The notes below the pieces were generated by a model, which made no database searches, was not told where the DNA came from, and saw only the letters and a list, made by a program, of their open reading frames with translations. Shown in pieces: positions 10,940-23,800 of a stretch of DNA of 64,000 nucleotides. The position numbers were made by a program, and so were the translations under genes. The stretch spans positions 477,053,508 through 477,117,507 of the forward strand of contig NC_081405.1 in the NCBI RefSeq assembly GCF_030272615.1, given 5' to 3'. The stretch is from Cryptomeria japonica (Eukaryota; Streptophyta; Pinopsida; Cupressales; Cupressaceae). How positions within the stretch are numbered: position 1 is the first letter of the stretch; every line of letters starts with the position of its first letter.

Positions 10940-12072
10940 ATGGACTCTAGTCTGTAGGGACAACTTGTTGTGGCACTTGAAGATCTTGATGCATTAATGA
11001 AGGAAAAGAGTAGCTTGAAAAGAAATCTGAGTGTAGCTGAAGATTTCATTGAAACCTTTAAAGATCAAGTAAACACTTCTTGGGAAAAGAGAAAGGAGTT
11101 GATGGACAAATTAAAGTAAAAAGAATAACAAAGTGTTGACAATCAAAATCTACAAGACAAGACTAATGAATGCAAGAAATTGGCCAGGGAGAAAGTAGTC
11201 TTGAAGAATGAGATGCAATCTATTTTTATGAAGCCGACTAAGGAGATTGAAGACCAAAAGAAGAATGAAGAAATATTGATTCAATCCTTGAACATCGACA
11301 GATTTGATGAATGTTACAAACTGACATATGAGAATGATCAATTCAAGCTTGAATTGGTGCAAACAAAGAATGATGGACAGGAACTTGAAAGGCAGATTAT
11401 AATCCTGAGAGATGAGTTGACTACTGCTAATGAGTACAAAGAAAAGTTCAAAGCTAATTCAGCTCGATTGGATGAGATACTTGATATTCAGAGACATGGG
11501 AAAGACACAACATAACTTGGATATGAGAAAGGAGAATCCTCCAATTCTAGACAAAGAAATGCAAAATCAAATCATGAACAGAAGAACATGAAACCTTCAG
11601 TAAGATAGCCTAATGCTTATAAATTCAATGGTAGATATTTTACTTGCAATAAATTTGGTCTTATGGCAAATCAATGCAAAAGTAGGATAAATAATGGAAA
11701 GATGAACAATATGAACAATGGTTCTACCTTTACTGATTAGTGTTTCATATGCAAAAAATTTGGTTATAAGTCAAACATGTGAAGAGCAGTGATAAATAAT
11801 TTTTAGAACAAAAGATGTTACTCTTGTGGGATGTTTGGGAATTTATCTAACCAATGAAGGATCAAACCAAATCAAATGAAATTTAGGCCTATGCAAATGA
11901 ATGTTGTTTGTAACGCATGTAACAAATTAGGTCATATTGCAAGACATTGCAGAAGAAGGAATGCACCAGTGAACAAGAACAAATATGATGAGAAAGGAAA
12001 AGAAAAGGTGGATGAAATCAAAGATCATTATAAGAAGATGTGGGTAAAAAAAGAAGACCAAAATGTGTAGAA
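10940..12072 (+). pseudogene. TE2 gag: coiled coil plus CCHC knuckles (broken)
   Basis: Capsid-type protein of a non-autonomous copia-like element. ATG at 10940, 68 bases after the primer site, opens one frame that runs to 12072. The first two thirds are lysine/glutamate-rich and predicted coiled coil. The end carries four knuckle-like repeats: CNKFGLMANQC, CFICKKFGYKSNM, CYSCGMFGNLSNQ and CNACNKLGHIARHC. Only the last is complete; two lost their last Cys to TGA. Other stops include TAG at 10955 and two TAA near 11117-11130. The same coil-plus-knuckle plan is seen in TE4. No protease, integrase or RT follows. Confidence 0.75.
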
Positions 12073-12536
12073 TAGATCCACACCTAAATCTAGTGATGGA
12101 ACATCATCCAATAACTAGGGCTTTTTGGCCTTAGGGGGATTTTTTCATGCATATCAGTAGAACCCTTCTTTGGAGATCTGTAACCAGTTCTGGAAGGTTG
12201 CAGAAGATCTAGCTTGTGTATGCATATATTATTTGGAAGATCTCATGAAGATTTAAGGTTTTGGTAAGTGATTTCATGAAAAACAAGGCAATCAGAAGCT
12301 TAAAGGTTGACGCATTTATTACAACTTAAAATTAAGTTTTCAGAGGTTAAAAAGGCATTTCAAAAGTTTATTCTTCACAATGTGATCAAGAGAAAAGAGC
12401 AAAGCTACAGAGTAAAAGAGATTTGATAGGGAAACTGAGCTTAAAGCAATCATCCAACAATTTCCTATGCCCAGTTGAGAATTAAAGGTATTTATCCATT
12501 TTTCATGATCTATCTATTTTAAACCCTAAATTCAAT
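12073..12536 (+). other. TE2 interval between gag and ORF2
   Basis: No coding region is supported. Some gag-tail-like words continue to about 12125, after which the sequence is AT-rich without a long frame. Confidence 0.5.
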
Positions 12537-12596
12537 ATGGAATCCACATCCAAGATAGCTAGCCCTTTAGTTTTTGAGATTTATGATACAACAAGA
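12537..12596 (+). pseudogene. TE2 ORF2, 5' piece (interrupted by TE3)
   Basis: ATG at 12537 opens 20 codons that run exactly to the TE3 insertion point. The frame continues in phase at 32823 after the CAAGA duplication. The start resembles TE4's ORF2 in its MxS opening and a VFxI/VFQL-like block. TE3 therefore landed inside an open frame. Confidence 0.6.
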
Positions 12597-13942
12597 TGAT
12601 AGTATGATGAAACAACAAGGATCTGGTCAACTACTAAGAGGGGAGTGAATCAGGAGATAGGAAAAAAACTAAACTTTCACCAAACTTAATCCCAACTTAG
12701 AAACAACTTGATAAACTAACTAGTTTAGACACTATACCAAAACCTCCAACTGCACTGTCAAACTTTATCGGTTGACCAAAACATCAATGATACAATGTAA
12801 CAGATATGAAACTCACATACCATTTAACCAAAACATTAAAACACTTTACTAACATCAGTAATAGCTCATTTCATATCACTTCCATTTATCTAAACATATC
12901 TAAGTTGCTTTACTAGTTAATCATATCAACCATATCAAAACAAATCCACAAAATCATTCACCACTTGAAACAATGATTTTTCACGTGAAAACACAAATGG
13001 GAAAAACCATGATGGGGGTGAATACCCACAAGTATTTTGAACTCTTCTGAAGTTTACCCTGTTAGGAGCCAAGCCTTGTTAGAAGCTTATACAATAATGT
13101 CCTATTAAGAACAGATCTGGTTAGGGACCACCCGGTTAAGGAATTGACTATAATACCTTGTTAAAGGGAATACCCTATTAGGAGTAATGTCGGTAGAGGA
13201 TTTCAAATCTAGACTAATGGATCACCTGGTTATAGGATTTAGACAATACCAAGCCTATTAAAGCTTACCCAGTTAAGAGATTTAACTGAACTGTAATGGT
13301 TAAAGAAGAACAGGGTCTTTCTTGATCTGGTAATAGCACTATCTTACTTAGTCGGATCCTTTTCTTCTCCTATCTGCCTTCAAAACATTCTACAAAAACT
13401 CCTTCTGGTTCATCAACAATCACACTACCACACTTAACCAAATTTCCAACACAATTACAAATAATTCATCGACCTTAAATGCAAATGCAATTGGTCTGTA
13501 ACACATCACAAAACCTACAAATCTCATAGAGATTACAAACATATCAATTTAGTCATTTCCATTTTATTACATAGCAATCAACTACACATTATTATAGACA
13601 ACTTCAACCACTCCTGGATCACCACACATTAGATCCTGTAGCTCATTATACTTTTTCTACTTCATGCTATGCATTTGCACATTCCCAAGATAAATGGTTA
13701 TCTTCATGCACCAAAACCACTTTGAAACTCATCACGTGCATCATGCATATGTGGCATCTTCATCTCCAATCATCATTTGATCATAGATCATCATAGCTGA
13801 TTCACCAAGCTCCATCAGTTAGGGTTACCGATTGATCACTCTGCTTGAATAACAATACTATCGGTTTCCATCACTGGTTTAATAATGGTTGCATTAGTGC
13901 ATCACTACCAATTGTAACACAACTCCATTACTGGTTACTATT
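12597..13942 (-). repeat. TE3 left (3') LTR, main part
   Basis: Plus-strand start TGATAGTATGATG. It is interrupted at 13942 by TE4 and resumes at 20429-20482, ending GCCAACA. Between about 13050 and 13320 it holds a degenerate array of GTTARRG words. A low-complexity ACCGGTT-like vocabulary is shared with the other copia-type LTRs here. Confidence 0.9.
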
Positions 13943-14718
13943 TGTTAGGATTCCCATAGATACTGAGAGGGGGGGGTGAATCAGTATCTAACCGATGTAG
14001 TGATTTTCTTGACTTAAAACATGTAAAGCATATTAATATTGTATACTGGTAAACAAAAAATAATGTAATGAACAAAGATAACAACAACCACATGAAAAAC
14101 ACAACCTAACACAGTATTTTAATGAGGAAACCCGGTGTGGGAAAAACCTCGGTGGGATTTGTGACCCACAATATTCACTTACTAGCCAATAAGAGAATAT
14201 TACTACTACAAGAGGCGCCTACACATGCAGGAAGGCCAAGTGCCTAGAGCTCACTGCTCAATTACAAAATGGGAAGTCTCACTGACTTATAGAATGGATT
14301 ATATAAATCCAATGTCTTGTACTGCTTCAAAATAGCATCTACTATGCCAGATCCAGTACTGATTTATAGCTCCGCTTCTTACATAAAGCCTTAACCTATA
14401 ATTCGCATAATAGGTCTACCTTATTTCACCTAATTACATTCCTCCATACATAGCTAATTGTTATACAATGATCTCTTATATATATATGAGTCATTTTACA
14501 ATTTGCCAAGTCAGCTTACAATGATTTTACAATAATAAACAAAATTCATGTCGGCTTCAGTGCCGGTATGCTTCCTTTCACTGTTGGTGTCGGTGGTTGG
14601 TGTGCCGGTGTAGAATATGTCTTTGTTGGTGTCAGTGTCATAGGATTGTAAGGTTGCCATCAATGACAAAAACTTCAATCACCTACAATGTCTCATTTGG
14701 AGTGTGTGTTTGCCAACA
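13943..14718 (-). repeat. TE4 left (3') LTR
   Basis: Plus-strand ends TGTTAGGATTCCC and TTTGCCAACA; aligned over its whole length with 19615-20423. It contains the conserved hairpin and GGTTTTTCCC block at about 14126-14171. Confidence 0.93.
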
Positions 14719-15081
14719 ATCTCCCCCTTTGGCATTGATGGCAACACTCATCAGAAAAATTCAGAAGTGTATTAAAAAATTGAAGTCCAAAAATTGTTAC
14801 CAAAAATGTGTGAAAATGTGTACTCCCCCTGAGCAGATGATCCCTAAGTTATTGGATTTTTCTCATACCACTACTCCCCCTTTGGAATCAATGACAAAGG
14901 TTGTCAAAGTGTCAATAGAGTGTAGTTTCCTATTTCAACCTTGTAACCAGTTGGTTACAATCTGAAAAAGATTTGCTAGAACCAGATTCAAGCTCTCAAT
15001 GAACTTTTTAGTGTATTTTATTACGGCCTCTATCCTCTGAACTGTACCGATGAGGTGTTGCATTTTCTCTGCTGGTGTTTT
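14719..15081 (-). promoter_or_regulatory. TE4 polypurine tract region with extra copies
   Basis: The LTR-adjacent tract is CCAAAGGGGGAGAT at about 14719-14732. Two more GGGGGAGTA tracts lie at about 14821-14830 and 14872-14885. No coding region is supported here; an open frame at 14597-14965 on the plus strand crosses the LTR edge and looks accidental. Confidence 0.7.
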
Positions 15082-18000
15082 CTATCCTTGAACTAGGGCA
15101 TTAGATATTTCTTTCCTTAAGGTGGCGAGGTAGTCTAGTTGTGGACTTAGTCTCCATTTAAGATCCTTAGCCTTACCTTTTATTATTTCCTTTTCTCTTT
15201 CTAGCTTTAATAGTTCTTCCTCAAAACTTGTTATCTTCTCCTCAAAAACTGATAATGAATTAGATGAGTTAATGAAATTGTCAGCTAGTTGATCTATTTC
15301 CTCTTGTATCTTACTGATCTTCTTATCAATATCAACTATCAAAAAGTTAGTCTTACAAGTATCTCTGTACAAAGTTTTGAATTCCTTTAATGTGCTACAT
15401 AATTCCAGTAGAAGTGTGTCAAGCTACCTTGTACACTTCTTTATTTGTTCCTCAAAGAATTTGTGTTTTTCTTTTTCTAACCTCTCCTTGCATGCTTCCT
15501 CTTTTATTTGTTCAATTGTCATAGTGTTGTCAGTAATATACTTAGACAAAGTGTTAAGTTGACTCAAAGAATCTTTACTGTCTACATTACATTTTGGAGC
15601 TATCATCTTCAAAATTGGAATTGTGTCATCTATAGCCTTATATGCTTGTGAGCTACAATCTGTTATTTTCTTTAAGGAGTCCAAAAGAACTTCTATTATA
15701 TTAGTTGATTTGAATCTTGCAGTTGAAGTGTCAACACTCTATATTCCACTGGTGGGAGCAATATCCTTGCTTGTGGTGACCTCTGGTAGGTCAGTTTGTG
15801 TTTCCATTTCTTTAAGAAAAGGTTTGTCTTGCTCAGTTGACGCTAGTGGTACTGACTCTATGTGAACTTGTTGCTTAGCCTATTGTTCTACTTGTTTCTC
15901 AGTGTTACCAACTGTTGGTTTACCTTTAGTGTTATCAGTTACCGGTGGCTCACTAGCCACATATGTCTTACTAGTTGTGTCCTTATCTACCACAATGTTA
16001 ACTTTCTGAGTATCAATGTCTACTGTGTATAATACCTCAGAATTTGGGTTTGTGTCCTCTTGTGGTACATCCATACTCTCATTTTCCAGTTGATCTTTAG
16101 TTACTACCAGTGGAGTATCTTGAGATGGTGGGGGAAAATTATCTATTATTTTAATTCTTAGAGGTCCACCAACCTTGCCTTTTCCTTTATCCTTATCTTT
16201 CTGATATAATTTGATAGGTCTAGGACTTCTATACTCTTCTTGTTTTTCTTTCTCTACAAGGAATATATCCCATCCATTTGCAATTTCCTCTGCAACCTAG
16301 TGCTACATGCCGGTGTGCAGTTGAGAATACTATCCAGTTACCCTCTGAGATCATATCATCTATCTCCTTTGGTGAGTTAACAAGATAAACAACAAGTAGT
16401 TTCTCAATTTTTATTTTCTTGTCAAGCACTATAACAACTTGCCTTCTAGCTTCAAGTCTCTTAAACAGTTATGTCGGTAATTCATCTACAACTTGTATAA
16501 AAAAATTCTTATAGATATCCAAGTGTAGAATTACACTATTTTCAACTTTCTCCTTGTCATAAACTGATAATGAATCATATAATTTGTTGATGTTTTTCAG
16601 CTATCCATCCTCTATTATTTCATCTAGTAGTTTGTCAATTGGAGCAATATTTTGTTGAGTCCTTTTCTTTGATGTTAACTTTTTCTTTTTAGGAGTTATC
16701 TTCTTAGCCAGGGGCCTTACTGCCTATTGCTTTTGTCTGGTTCTTCTAGGCGAAGGTGTAGATACTGGTCAAGGTTGTCTTTTCCTCACAACTCTTTTAA
16801 ATGCAACTGGCATATCACTTTCCGAAGAAGTTGCTACTGGTGAAAGGTGAGTTTCTGGCTGTTGTGCTTGTAACTCATCTTTAGTGATATTGGTTTGTTT
16901 AAGTCCATCTTCTTTGATAGCCTTAGTCTGCCTTGATCCTCTTCTCACTATTTTTTCTACCTTCTTTACTCTTTTCTTTGATTGAATTTGATTCTCAATA
17001 GTCTCAGTACTGCCAAATACCTCTTCCTTAGGTTTGTTGGGTGCTTCCAAAAGGGCTTTTGCATATGTTTCAATTATATTGTCATTAGTTTCATAACCCA
17101 TCTCACTAACCCAAATTGTTCTTGGGATAACTGCTTCCATCCAAATCTCATCCTTCTTAATAACAAAGCATATTTCATCCTTATACTTATCTACAATTGT
17201 TTGTGATAATCTGAATTTAGTGTTCATCTAGGCCTTTAATGCTTGAAAGTATTCATTACTATTCTTTTCTCTGTTTTCACCCATGTTGTTTAGTAAATCA
17301 GATAGCTGTTTGCCTACCGGTATGTCAAAACCAAGATTCTTATTACCTATATCAGGCACCTATTTTTTTATGTGTGGCATTAAACAGACAAGTAGGTTAC
17401 CAAATCTAAATGTCCCCTTTTTGTCCTTCTTGATCTTTCCAAGATTGTCAATTAGTTCATCCTTCAGCCATTCACACACATCAATGTTTGCATTATCATT
17501 GATCATGTCATAAGAACTCTTTATGCATAAACTAGAAACTGAATTTAACCTATTTGTATGTGTTGTTTTATACCCTAAAATCATGCTAATGAATCTGACA
17601 TTGATTTCAGTCACATCATTCAATCTTAAAGATCTCTTGTCAGATGTTGCACCTATCAGGTTAGTCACTAGGTCATTTGAGACCTTCTTTGTCTTATCAG
17701 ATCTGTTATTGGTGGAGGGTAACCTTGTCACAGACTTTACTGCCTCTTTAGTTATTTTGTGAACTGAGTCCAACCAGAAGAATTCACCATGAACCCTTCT
17801 CAATACTATCCTTATAACATCCTTAGGGAAATCCGGTATACTGAGGATTTCAATGAATCCTAGGGTTTCAATTATTTTGTGTTTAGGTTTCACATTACTA
17901 GAATCATCACAAATTATAGTCTTATACATGTTCTTAATTTTCTCATCTCCTAATTCTTCTATGTGGCAATGAATGTACATTCTAGGGTCTTCTGCAAAAA

Positions 18001-18148
18001 CTACTCCTTTAGGGATTTGAGAAAATGCACCAACATTGTCATCCTTCTTAGCTATTTCAGGAACTAACTGAAATACGGGCCTAGGGAGTTTGATTACTTC
18101 AACTACAGTAGGGTTTACTATGAATTCAGGTACAAAAGAAGATGCCAT
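15082..18148 (-). pseudogene. TE4 ORF2, large protein of unknown function (broken)
   Basis: ATG at 18148 (MASSFVPEF start). One frame runs to about 16230 with TAG stops near 17360 and 17230, both where CAG would read through. A frame change at about 16075-16230 follows, and the frame then continues to 15082. Total length is about 1020 codons. The N-terminal 260 residues look like a folded domain (RRVHGEFFWLDSVHKIT, ATSDKRSLRLNDVTEINVRF, IDVCEWLKDELIDNLGKI). The middle is K/E/T/P-rich and low-complexity; the end is strongly coiled coil (about 15372-15090). I do not recognise the family. It recalls loosely the uncharacterised putative plant transposon protein domains. TE2 has a homologous start. 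Confidence 0.65.
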
Positions 18149-18399
18149 GATTATAAATACCTTTCTCTGCCTTAGGAATGATTGATTGATGAATTTCTTT
18201 GCTTGGAATTTTCGCGCTCTTCGAATGTTTGAATGCTCGGTGAAGTAGAATGGAGCCAAAAACACTGATTTATAATGTTAATTTTGCCAACCACCACATT
18301 TAATGCTTGTCAGTTAAGTAATCACTTAACTTTATCTGCCGGTATAGTAGTAATTTCAGCTTCTTACCATCAACCGAGGGAATAATAACATATTTCACA

Positions 18400-19543
18400 T
18401 TTGTTTGCCAAACCCTCAAGGGAATTTTCTTCAATTAGATGAAGAGTCTCCTACTGGTGGAGTGTTACTTTCTTATGCTGGTGGAGGAGTATTCCTATCA
18501 ACATTTAGTTCTGATTTCCTGATCTATTGTTTTGAGAATTACTGCTTTACTTCTTCAACCTTTTCTTTACCTTTCAAACTAGCACCATTGTTGTTTACCA
18601 GTGAGGACTTGCTTCTACAAAATTTTGCAATATGTCTAATCTTGTTACAGGCATAACAAGTCACATTATTTTTCTAAATAGCTTTCCCATAACCTATGCT
18701 GGTTTGTGTTTTGCATTGATTAGATAAGTGTCCAAATCTTCCACAAACATAACATCTCACATTCAATCTGCAATTTTCAGAATTATGACCAACTTTGTTG
18801 CATTTTGAACATTGACCGATGGGTGTATTGGTATTCTGATAATTTCTAGATCTACACTGATTTGCTCTATGACCATACTTGTTATAGTTAAAGAGTTTTC
18901 CATTAAATTTATAAGCAGTAGGTTGTCTTACCGGTTTTCCATGATCCTATGTGTTTGTAGTTCCGGAGCTTTCACCACTTTCAAAGCCAAGACCATTGGT
19001 TTCACCATTAGGTTTCTGATTCTTCAACAAGTCACCAAGTTCTTCTAAGCTTTTCTTTAATTTTTCTTTATGTTGATTTGCAGCAGCCAGTTCTCCTTCC
19101 AAGATACCTTTTTATCTCATGAGTTCATTTAAGTCATTTTGTGCATGCATCAGATCTATCTTCAACATATCATTTTCATAGCTAAGTTTGGTGTTCTCAT
19201 TTGCAGCATCATTTAGTCTTCTAGTCAAGTCTTCTTCATTCTTCTTTCTATCTTCAATTTCTTTACAAAATCTCATAGTCATATCCTGCATCTCATTCTT
19301 TGTTGTCATGTTTTCTTGTTTCAGCTTATTCATTAGATCACTAAGAGTTTCATTTTCATCATTCTCATTTTGCATCTTTTCACAAAGTTCTCTTCTCTTG
19401 TTTCTTGAAATGGTGAGATTTTCTTGAAGTGCTTGAATAATATCCTGTGTAGCTTTTATATCATCTTCAAGTTTGATATTTTTTAATTTTTCTACATCAT
19501 GGTCTGAGAGAGCTACTTCTAATTTCTTCATCAAGTTTTCCAT
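18400..19543 (-). pseudogene. TE4 gag: coiled coil plus CCHC knuckles (broken)
   Basis: ATG at 19543, about 60 bases after the primer site. The first ~150 residues are coiled coil (MENLMKKLEVALSDHDVEKL start). Then come four knuckle units; CSKCNKVGHNSENC and CYVCGRFGHLSNQC are complete, CYACNKIRHIAKFC has Gly changed to Arg, and the first unit lost its leading Cys residues. Stops include a TAA after LNELMR and several TAG. It packages RNA and binds nucleic acid by family role. It matches the TE2 gag in plan. Confidence 0.75.
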
Positions 19544-19614
19544 CTCTACCGGTGTCAAGATCTTCCTCAAGCTGTTAGGCTTTTGAAAATAGAGGACTAG
19601 GCTCTGATACCAAT

Positions 19615-20423
19615 TGTTACGATACCCACAGATACTGAGAGGGGGGGGGTGTGAATTAGTATCTAACCGGTGTAGTGATTTTCTTGACTTAAAACATGTA
19701 AAGCATATTAATATTGTATACCAGTAAACAAGAAATAATGTAATGAACAAAGATAACATCAACCACATGAAAAACACACCATAACACAGTAGTTTAATGA
19801 GGAAACCCAGTGTAGGAAAAACCTCAGTGGGATTTGTGACCCATAATATTCACTTACTAGCCAATAAGAGAATATTACTGCTACAAGAGGGGCCTGCACA
19901 TGCAGGAAGGCCAAATGCCTAGAGCTCACTACTCAATTACAAAATGGGAAGTCTCACTGACTTACAAAATGGATTATATAAATCCAATGTCTTGTATTGC
20001 TTCAAAATAGCATCTACTATGCCAGATCCAGTATCGGTTTATATCTTTGCTTCTCACATAAACCCTTAACCTATAATTTGCATAATAGGTCTACCTTGTT
20101 TCACCTATTTACATTCCTCCATACATACCTAATTGTTCTACAATGATCTCTTATATATATGAGTCATTTTACAATTTGCCAAGTCGGCTTATAATGATTT
20201 TACAATAATAAACAAAATATATTATTAACAAAATTCCTGTCGGCTTCAGTGTGGGTGTGCTTCCTTTCACTGTCAGTGATGGTGGTCTATGTGCCAGTGT
20301 AGAATCTATCTTTGTTGGTGCTGGTGGATTGCCTTGCCGGTGTCATAGGATTGTAAGGTTGCCATCAATGACAAAACCTTCAATCACCTACAATGTCTCA
20401 TTTGGAGTGTGCATTTGCCAACA
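19615..20423 (-). repeat. TE4 right (5') LTR
   Basis: Starts TGTTACGATACCC and ends TTTGCCAACA. Next to it on the minus strand is the primer site TTGGTATCAGAGCC (about 19600-19613). It differs from the left LTR by scattered substitutions and small indels, a few percent by eye. Confidence 0.93.
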
Positions 20424-20428
20424 CTATT

Positions 20429-20482
20429 GACATCAATGACAACACTATACTTGATCAATGCAATCTTCATGCAATGCCAACA
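20429..20482 (-). repeat. TE3 left LTR, outer end beyond TE4
   Basis: Completes the LTR begun at 12597; its sequence matches 32764-32817 of the right LTR. It starts after the CTATT duplication and ends GCCAACA at 20482. Confidence 0.9.
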
Positions 20483-20497
20483 ATCTCCCCCTTTGGC
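20483..20497 (-). promoter_or_regulatory. TE3 polypurine tract
   Basis: Minus strand CCAAAGGGGGAGAT directly before the LTR start TGTTGGC. A second tract of the same type is at about 20657-20671. Confidence 0.8.
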
Positions 20498-20811
20498 ATT
20501 GATGGAAATACAAATATCATTACCTTTTGATTGTGATGATTTAGAGTAATGCACATACACAGGTATAGGAATCTTGGTTTACATTTTTCATGTACTCTTC
20601 TTCAATTGCATCTCCATGTCTTCAGCTAGTAACTGACTATCAATCATATATAGTTCTTCTCCCCCTTTGAAACTAATGCCAAAGTGAAGGTTAACCATTC
20701 CATGCTTCACCGATTAGAAACAAAATGTTCCCCTATGGAATAGCTCCACTCTACACAAATCCTGCTTTAATATTTTCAATAAGCTCCAAGACTGATGTCT
20801 TCCACATCTAT

Positions 20812-23800
20812 TTAATTGACTTCATGTAGGGGTACAACCCCTAGCTTACCTCTAAGATGCTCAAATATTGCCTTAGGAAGAGGTTTAGTAAAGATACCAA
20901 CTAGATATTCTTTGGTAGATACATGCTCCAGTGACACATCTTTACTTTGCACTTTCTCTCTCAAGAAATTATACTTCAGCTCAATATGCTTTGTTCTAGC
21001 ATGCAACACCAAGTTCTTAGAAATGTTTATTACACTGGTGTTATCGTAGAAAAATCCTTACAAGTTCTGAAATTTTCAACTTGAAACCTTCCAAAATGTG
21101 TTCCATCCAGATTGCTTGGGTAAAATTCATATACGCTACAACATATTCAGCTTCTGCAGTTGATTGTGAGATACAAATTTATTTCTTGCTACTCCAAGAC
21201 ACTAGTCTTCCTCCAAGAAAGAATGCTCCTCCAGTTGTACTCTTCTATCATCAACATTGCCTTCCTAGATTGCATCTGTATAAAATTTTAAATCAAAGTA
21301 ATATACATATGGATACCATAATCCATAATCATTTGTGCCTTTTAGATACCTAAAAATAATTTTGGTCACTACAATGTGTATCTCCTTTGAGCTTTTCTGA
21401 AATCTGGTAACCAATCCTACTGCATGAGTAATTTCTAGTCTACTGTGGACAACATAATATAGTTTACCTATCATTGACCTATACTCCTTTTCATCCACTG
21501 ATGTGGAATCATATTCCTTAGATAGTTTACAACCTGTAACCATTGGTGTTCCAATTGGTTTACAATCTCTCATTCTAAAAGTCTTCAATACTTTTTTCAC
21601 ATATTCAGAATGTGTGATGAAAATACCATCCTTCATCTATTGGATTTGCAGGCCTATGAATTTTTTATCTCACCTATAAGTGACATCTCAAACTCATTCT
21701 TCATTTCACTGGCAAATTCATGACACATATCATCATTTCCTCCAAAAATGATATCAACAAATACCTCACTTACTAGTATCTTATCTCCTTCTGACTTCAG
21801 ATATATGTTACTATCTTCACTGGTTCTCTGAAAACCTATCTTCATCAAGTGAGAGTGCAATATTTCATACCATGCACTAGATGCTTGCTTCAGTCCATAT
21901 AATGCCTTATATAATTTTCACACCATGTCCTTTTCTTTAGTTAAAGAATAACCATCTGGTTGTTTAATGTAGACTTCCTCTTCCAATATTCCATTTAGGA
22001 ATGTTGACTTCACATTCATCTAATATACTTTGAATCCTCAGTATTCTGTAAATGCAAGTAGAGTCCTTACTCCTTCCAGTCTTGGAACTAGTGCAAATGT
22101 CTCACCATAGCCTTCAACTTCTTCTTGTGCATATCCTTTGCATACCAGTGTAGCTTTATTTTTGACCACTACTCCATCTTCATTTAGTTTATTCCTAAAT
22201 ACCCATTTTGTACCTATTACATTCTTGTTCTCTGGTTTGGGTGCCAATGAGAAAGTATTATTCTTTTCTATCTAATCAAGTTCTTCTTCCATTTCCTTGA
22301 TCCAATCTTCATCTGCAAATGCTTCTGTTGCAGTTCTAGGCTCAATGGTGGAAATCATACAAGAGTTCTCTCTAAGCCTTGTTCTTGTTAGCACACCTAT
22401 ATTCATGTCACTAGTAATCTGATCGAGGCTATGATTGAATCTAACACACCTTGGAATCACATGATCTTGATTTCTAGGTTCTTCTACTTCTTCACTTTCT
22501 TCTTCTTCTGCTGGACCTCCTTGTTCTAGTTGAACTGGGGATTCTCTGATTTGTTCTCCAACTTCTGGCTTCACCTATTCTAGTTCCCAAAATAGTGTGT
22601 AAGGTTCTTCTTCTTTCTTCTCCTCACTGGTTTCTCTTGATTTGTCAGGAAACTCATCAACTTGGACATTAACACTCTCAATGATCTTCTTGGGCTAGTT
22701 GTTGTAACACTTGTAAGCTTTTCTCTTGGTGGAGTAACCAAGAAATATGCCTTCATCACTCTATGCATCAAACTTACCAGCATAATCACCTCTTTTGATA
22801 AAACATCTGCTACCAAAACTATTAAAGTAACTAACATTAGGTGATCTACCATACCAGTACTCATAGGGATTTTTATCCTTACCTCTTTTAACTAGTATCT
22901 GGTTGATTGTGTAAATGGTTGTGCTGACAACTTCTCTCTAGAATGTTTTAGCTACACCTCCTTGTATTAGCATAGTCCTAGTAGCTTCAACAACTGATCG
23001 GTTGTTCCTTTCTGCAATACCATTCTTCTATGGTGTCCTAGGTGTAGAAAGTTGCCTCTTAATTCCATTGTCTTCATAGTATCTAGTGAAATCATCTAAA
23101 GTAAATTCACCACCTTGATCAGTTCTTAAGCACTTTATCTTCATTCCACTCTCATTTTCAACTGAGGCTTTGAATGCCTTAAACTTTCTAAAATATTATG
23201 TCTTGTCTTCCAAGAATGTGACCCACATCATCCTTGAGCAGTCATCAGTGAAAATCATAAAATAGTGATCACCTTGAATACTTCTAGTCCTCATTGGTCT
23301 ACATAGGTCGGTATGAACCAAATCTAGCAAATGTTCTGCTGAGAAAGATTTTCTCTTGAAGGTTTAGGATGTCATCTTCCCTAACTGACATTCCTTGCAC
23401 AAAGCATTCACCGATTTGTCCAACTATGGAAAACCTCTTACTAATTTGGATTTACTGACTTTTACAATGTTATCAAAATTTACATGATAGAATATTCAAT
23501 GCCAAAGCCAACTATCTTCTACTTTTGCAATTAAACAATTGTTGACTTTAGAACTTAAATGAAACAAGTTACCTCTGGTCTATTTTCTAGTTGCAATTAG
23601 TTCACCTTTGCTTCCATAAATCTTGTAGACTCTATTCTTAAATTCTAGTGGGTAACCTTTGTCATTGAGTTGAGCAACACTCAAAAGATTGTGTTTCAAT
23701 CCTTCAACCTAATAGACATCATCTGCACTGTTCTTACCATTCAAAGAGATGGATCCTTTCCCTTTCACCATGCAATGTGAGTCATTCCCAAATCTCACAA

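Larger units (their letters stand above)
13943..20423 (-). mobile_element. TE4: pol-less copia-like element with gag and ORF2
   Basis: Flanked by the perfect duplication CTATT (13938-13942, 20424-20428) inside TE3's left LTR. LTRs are 776 and 809 bp; the interior is 4.9 kb. On the minus strand the interior has primer site, gag with coiled coil and knuckles, then a long ORF2, then several polypurine-like tracts. No protease, integrase, RT or RNase H motif was seen in any frame, so enzymes must have been supplied in trans. Confidence 0.9.
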
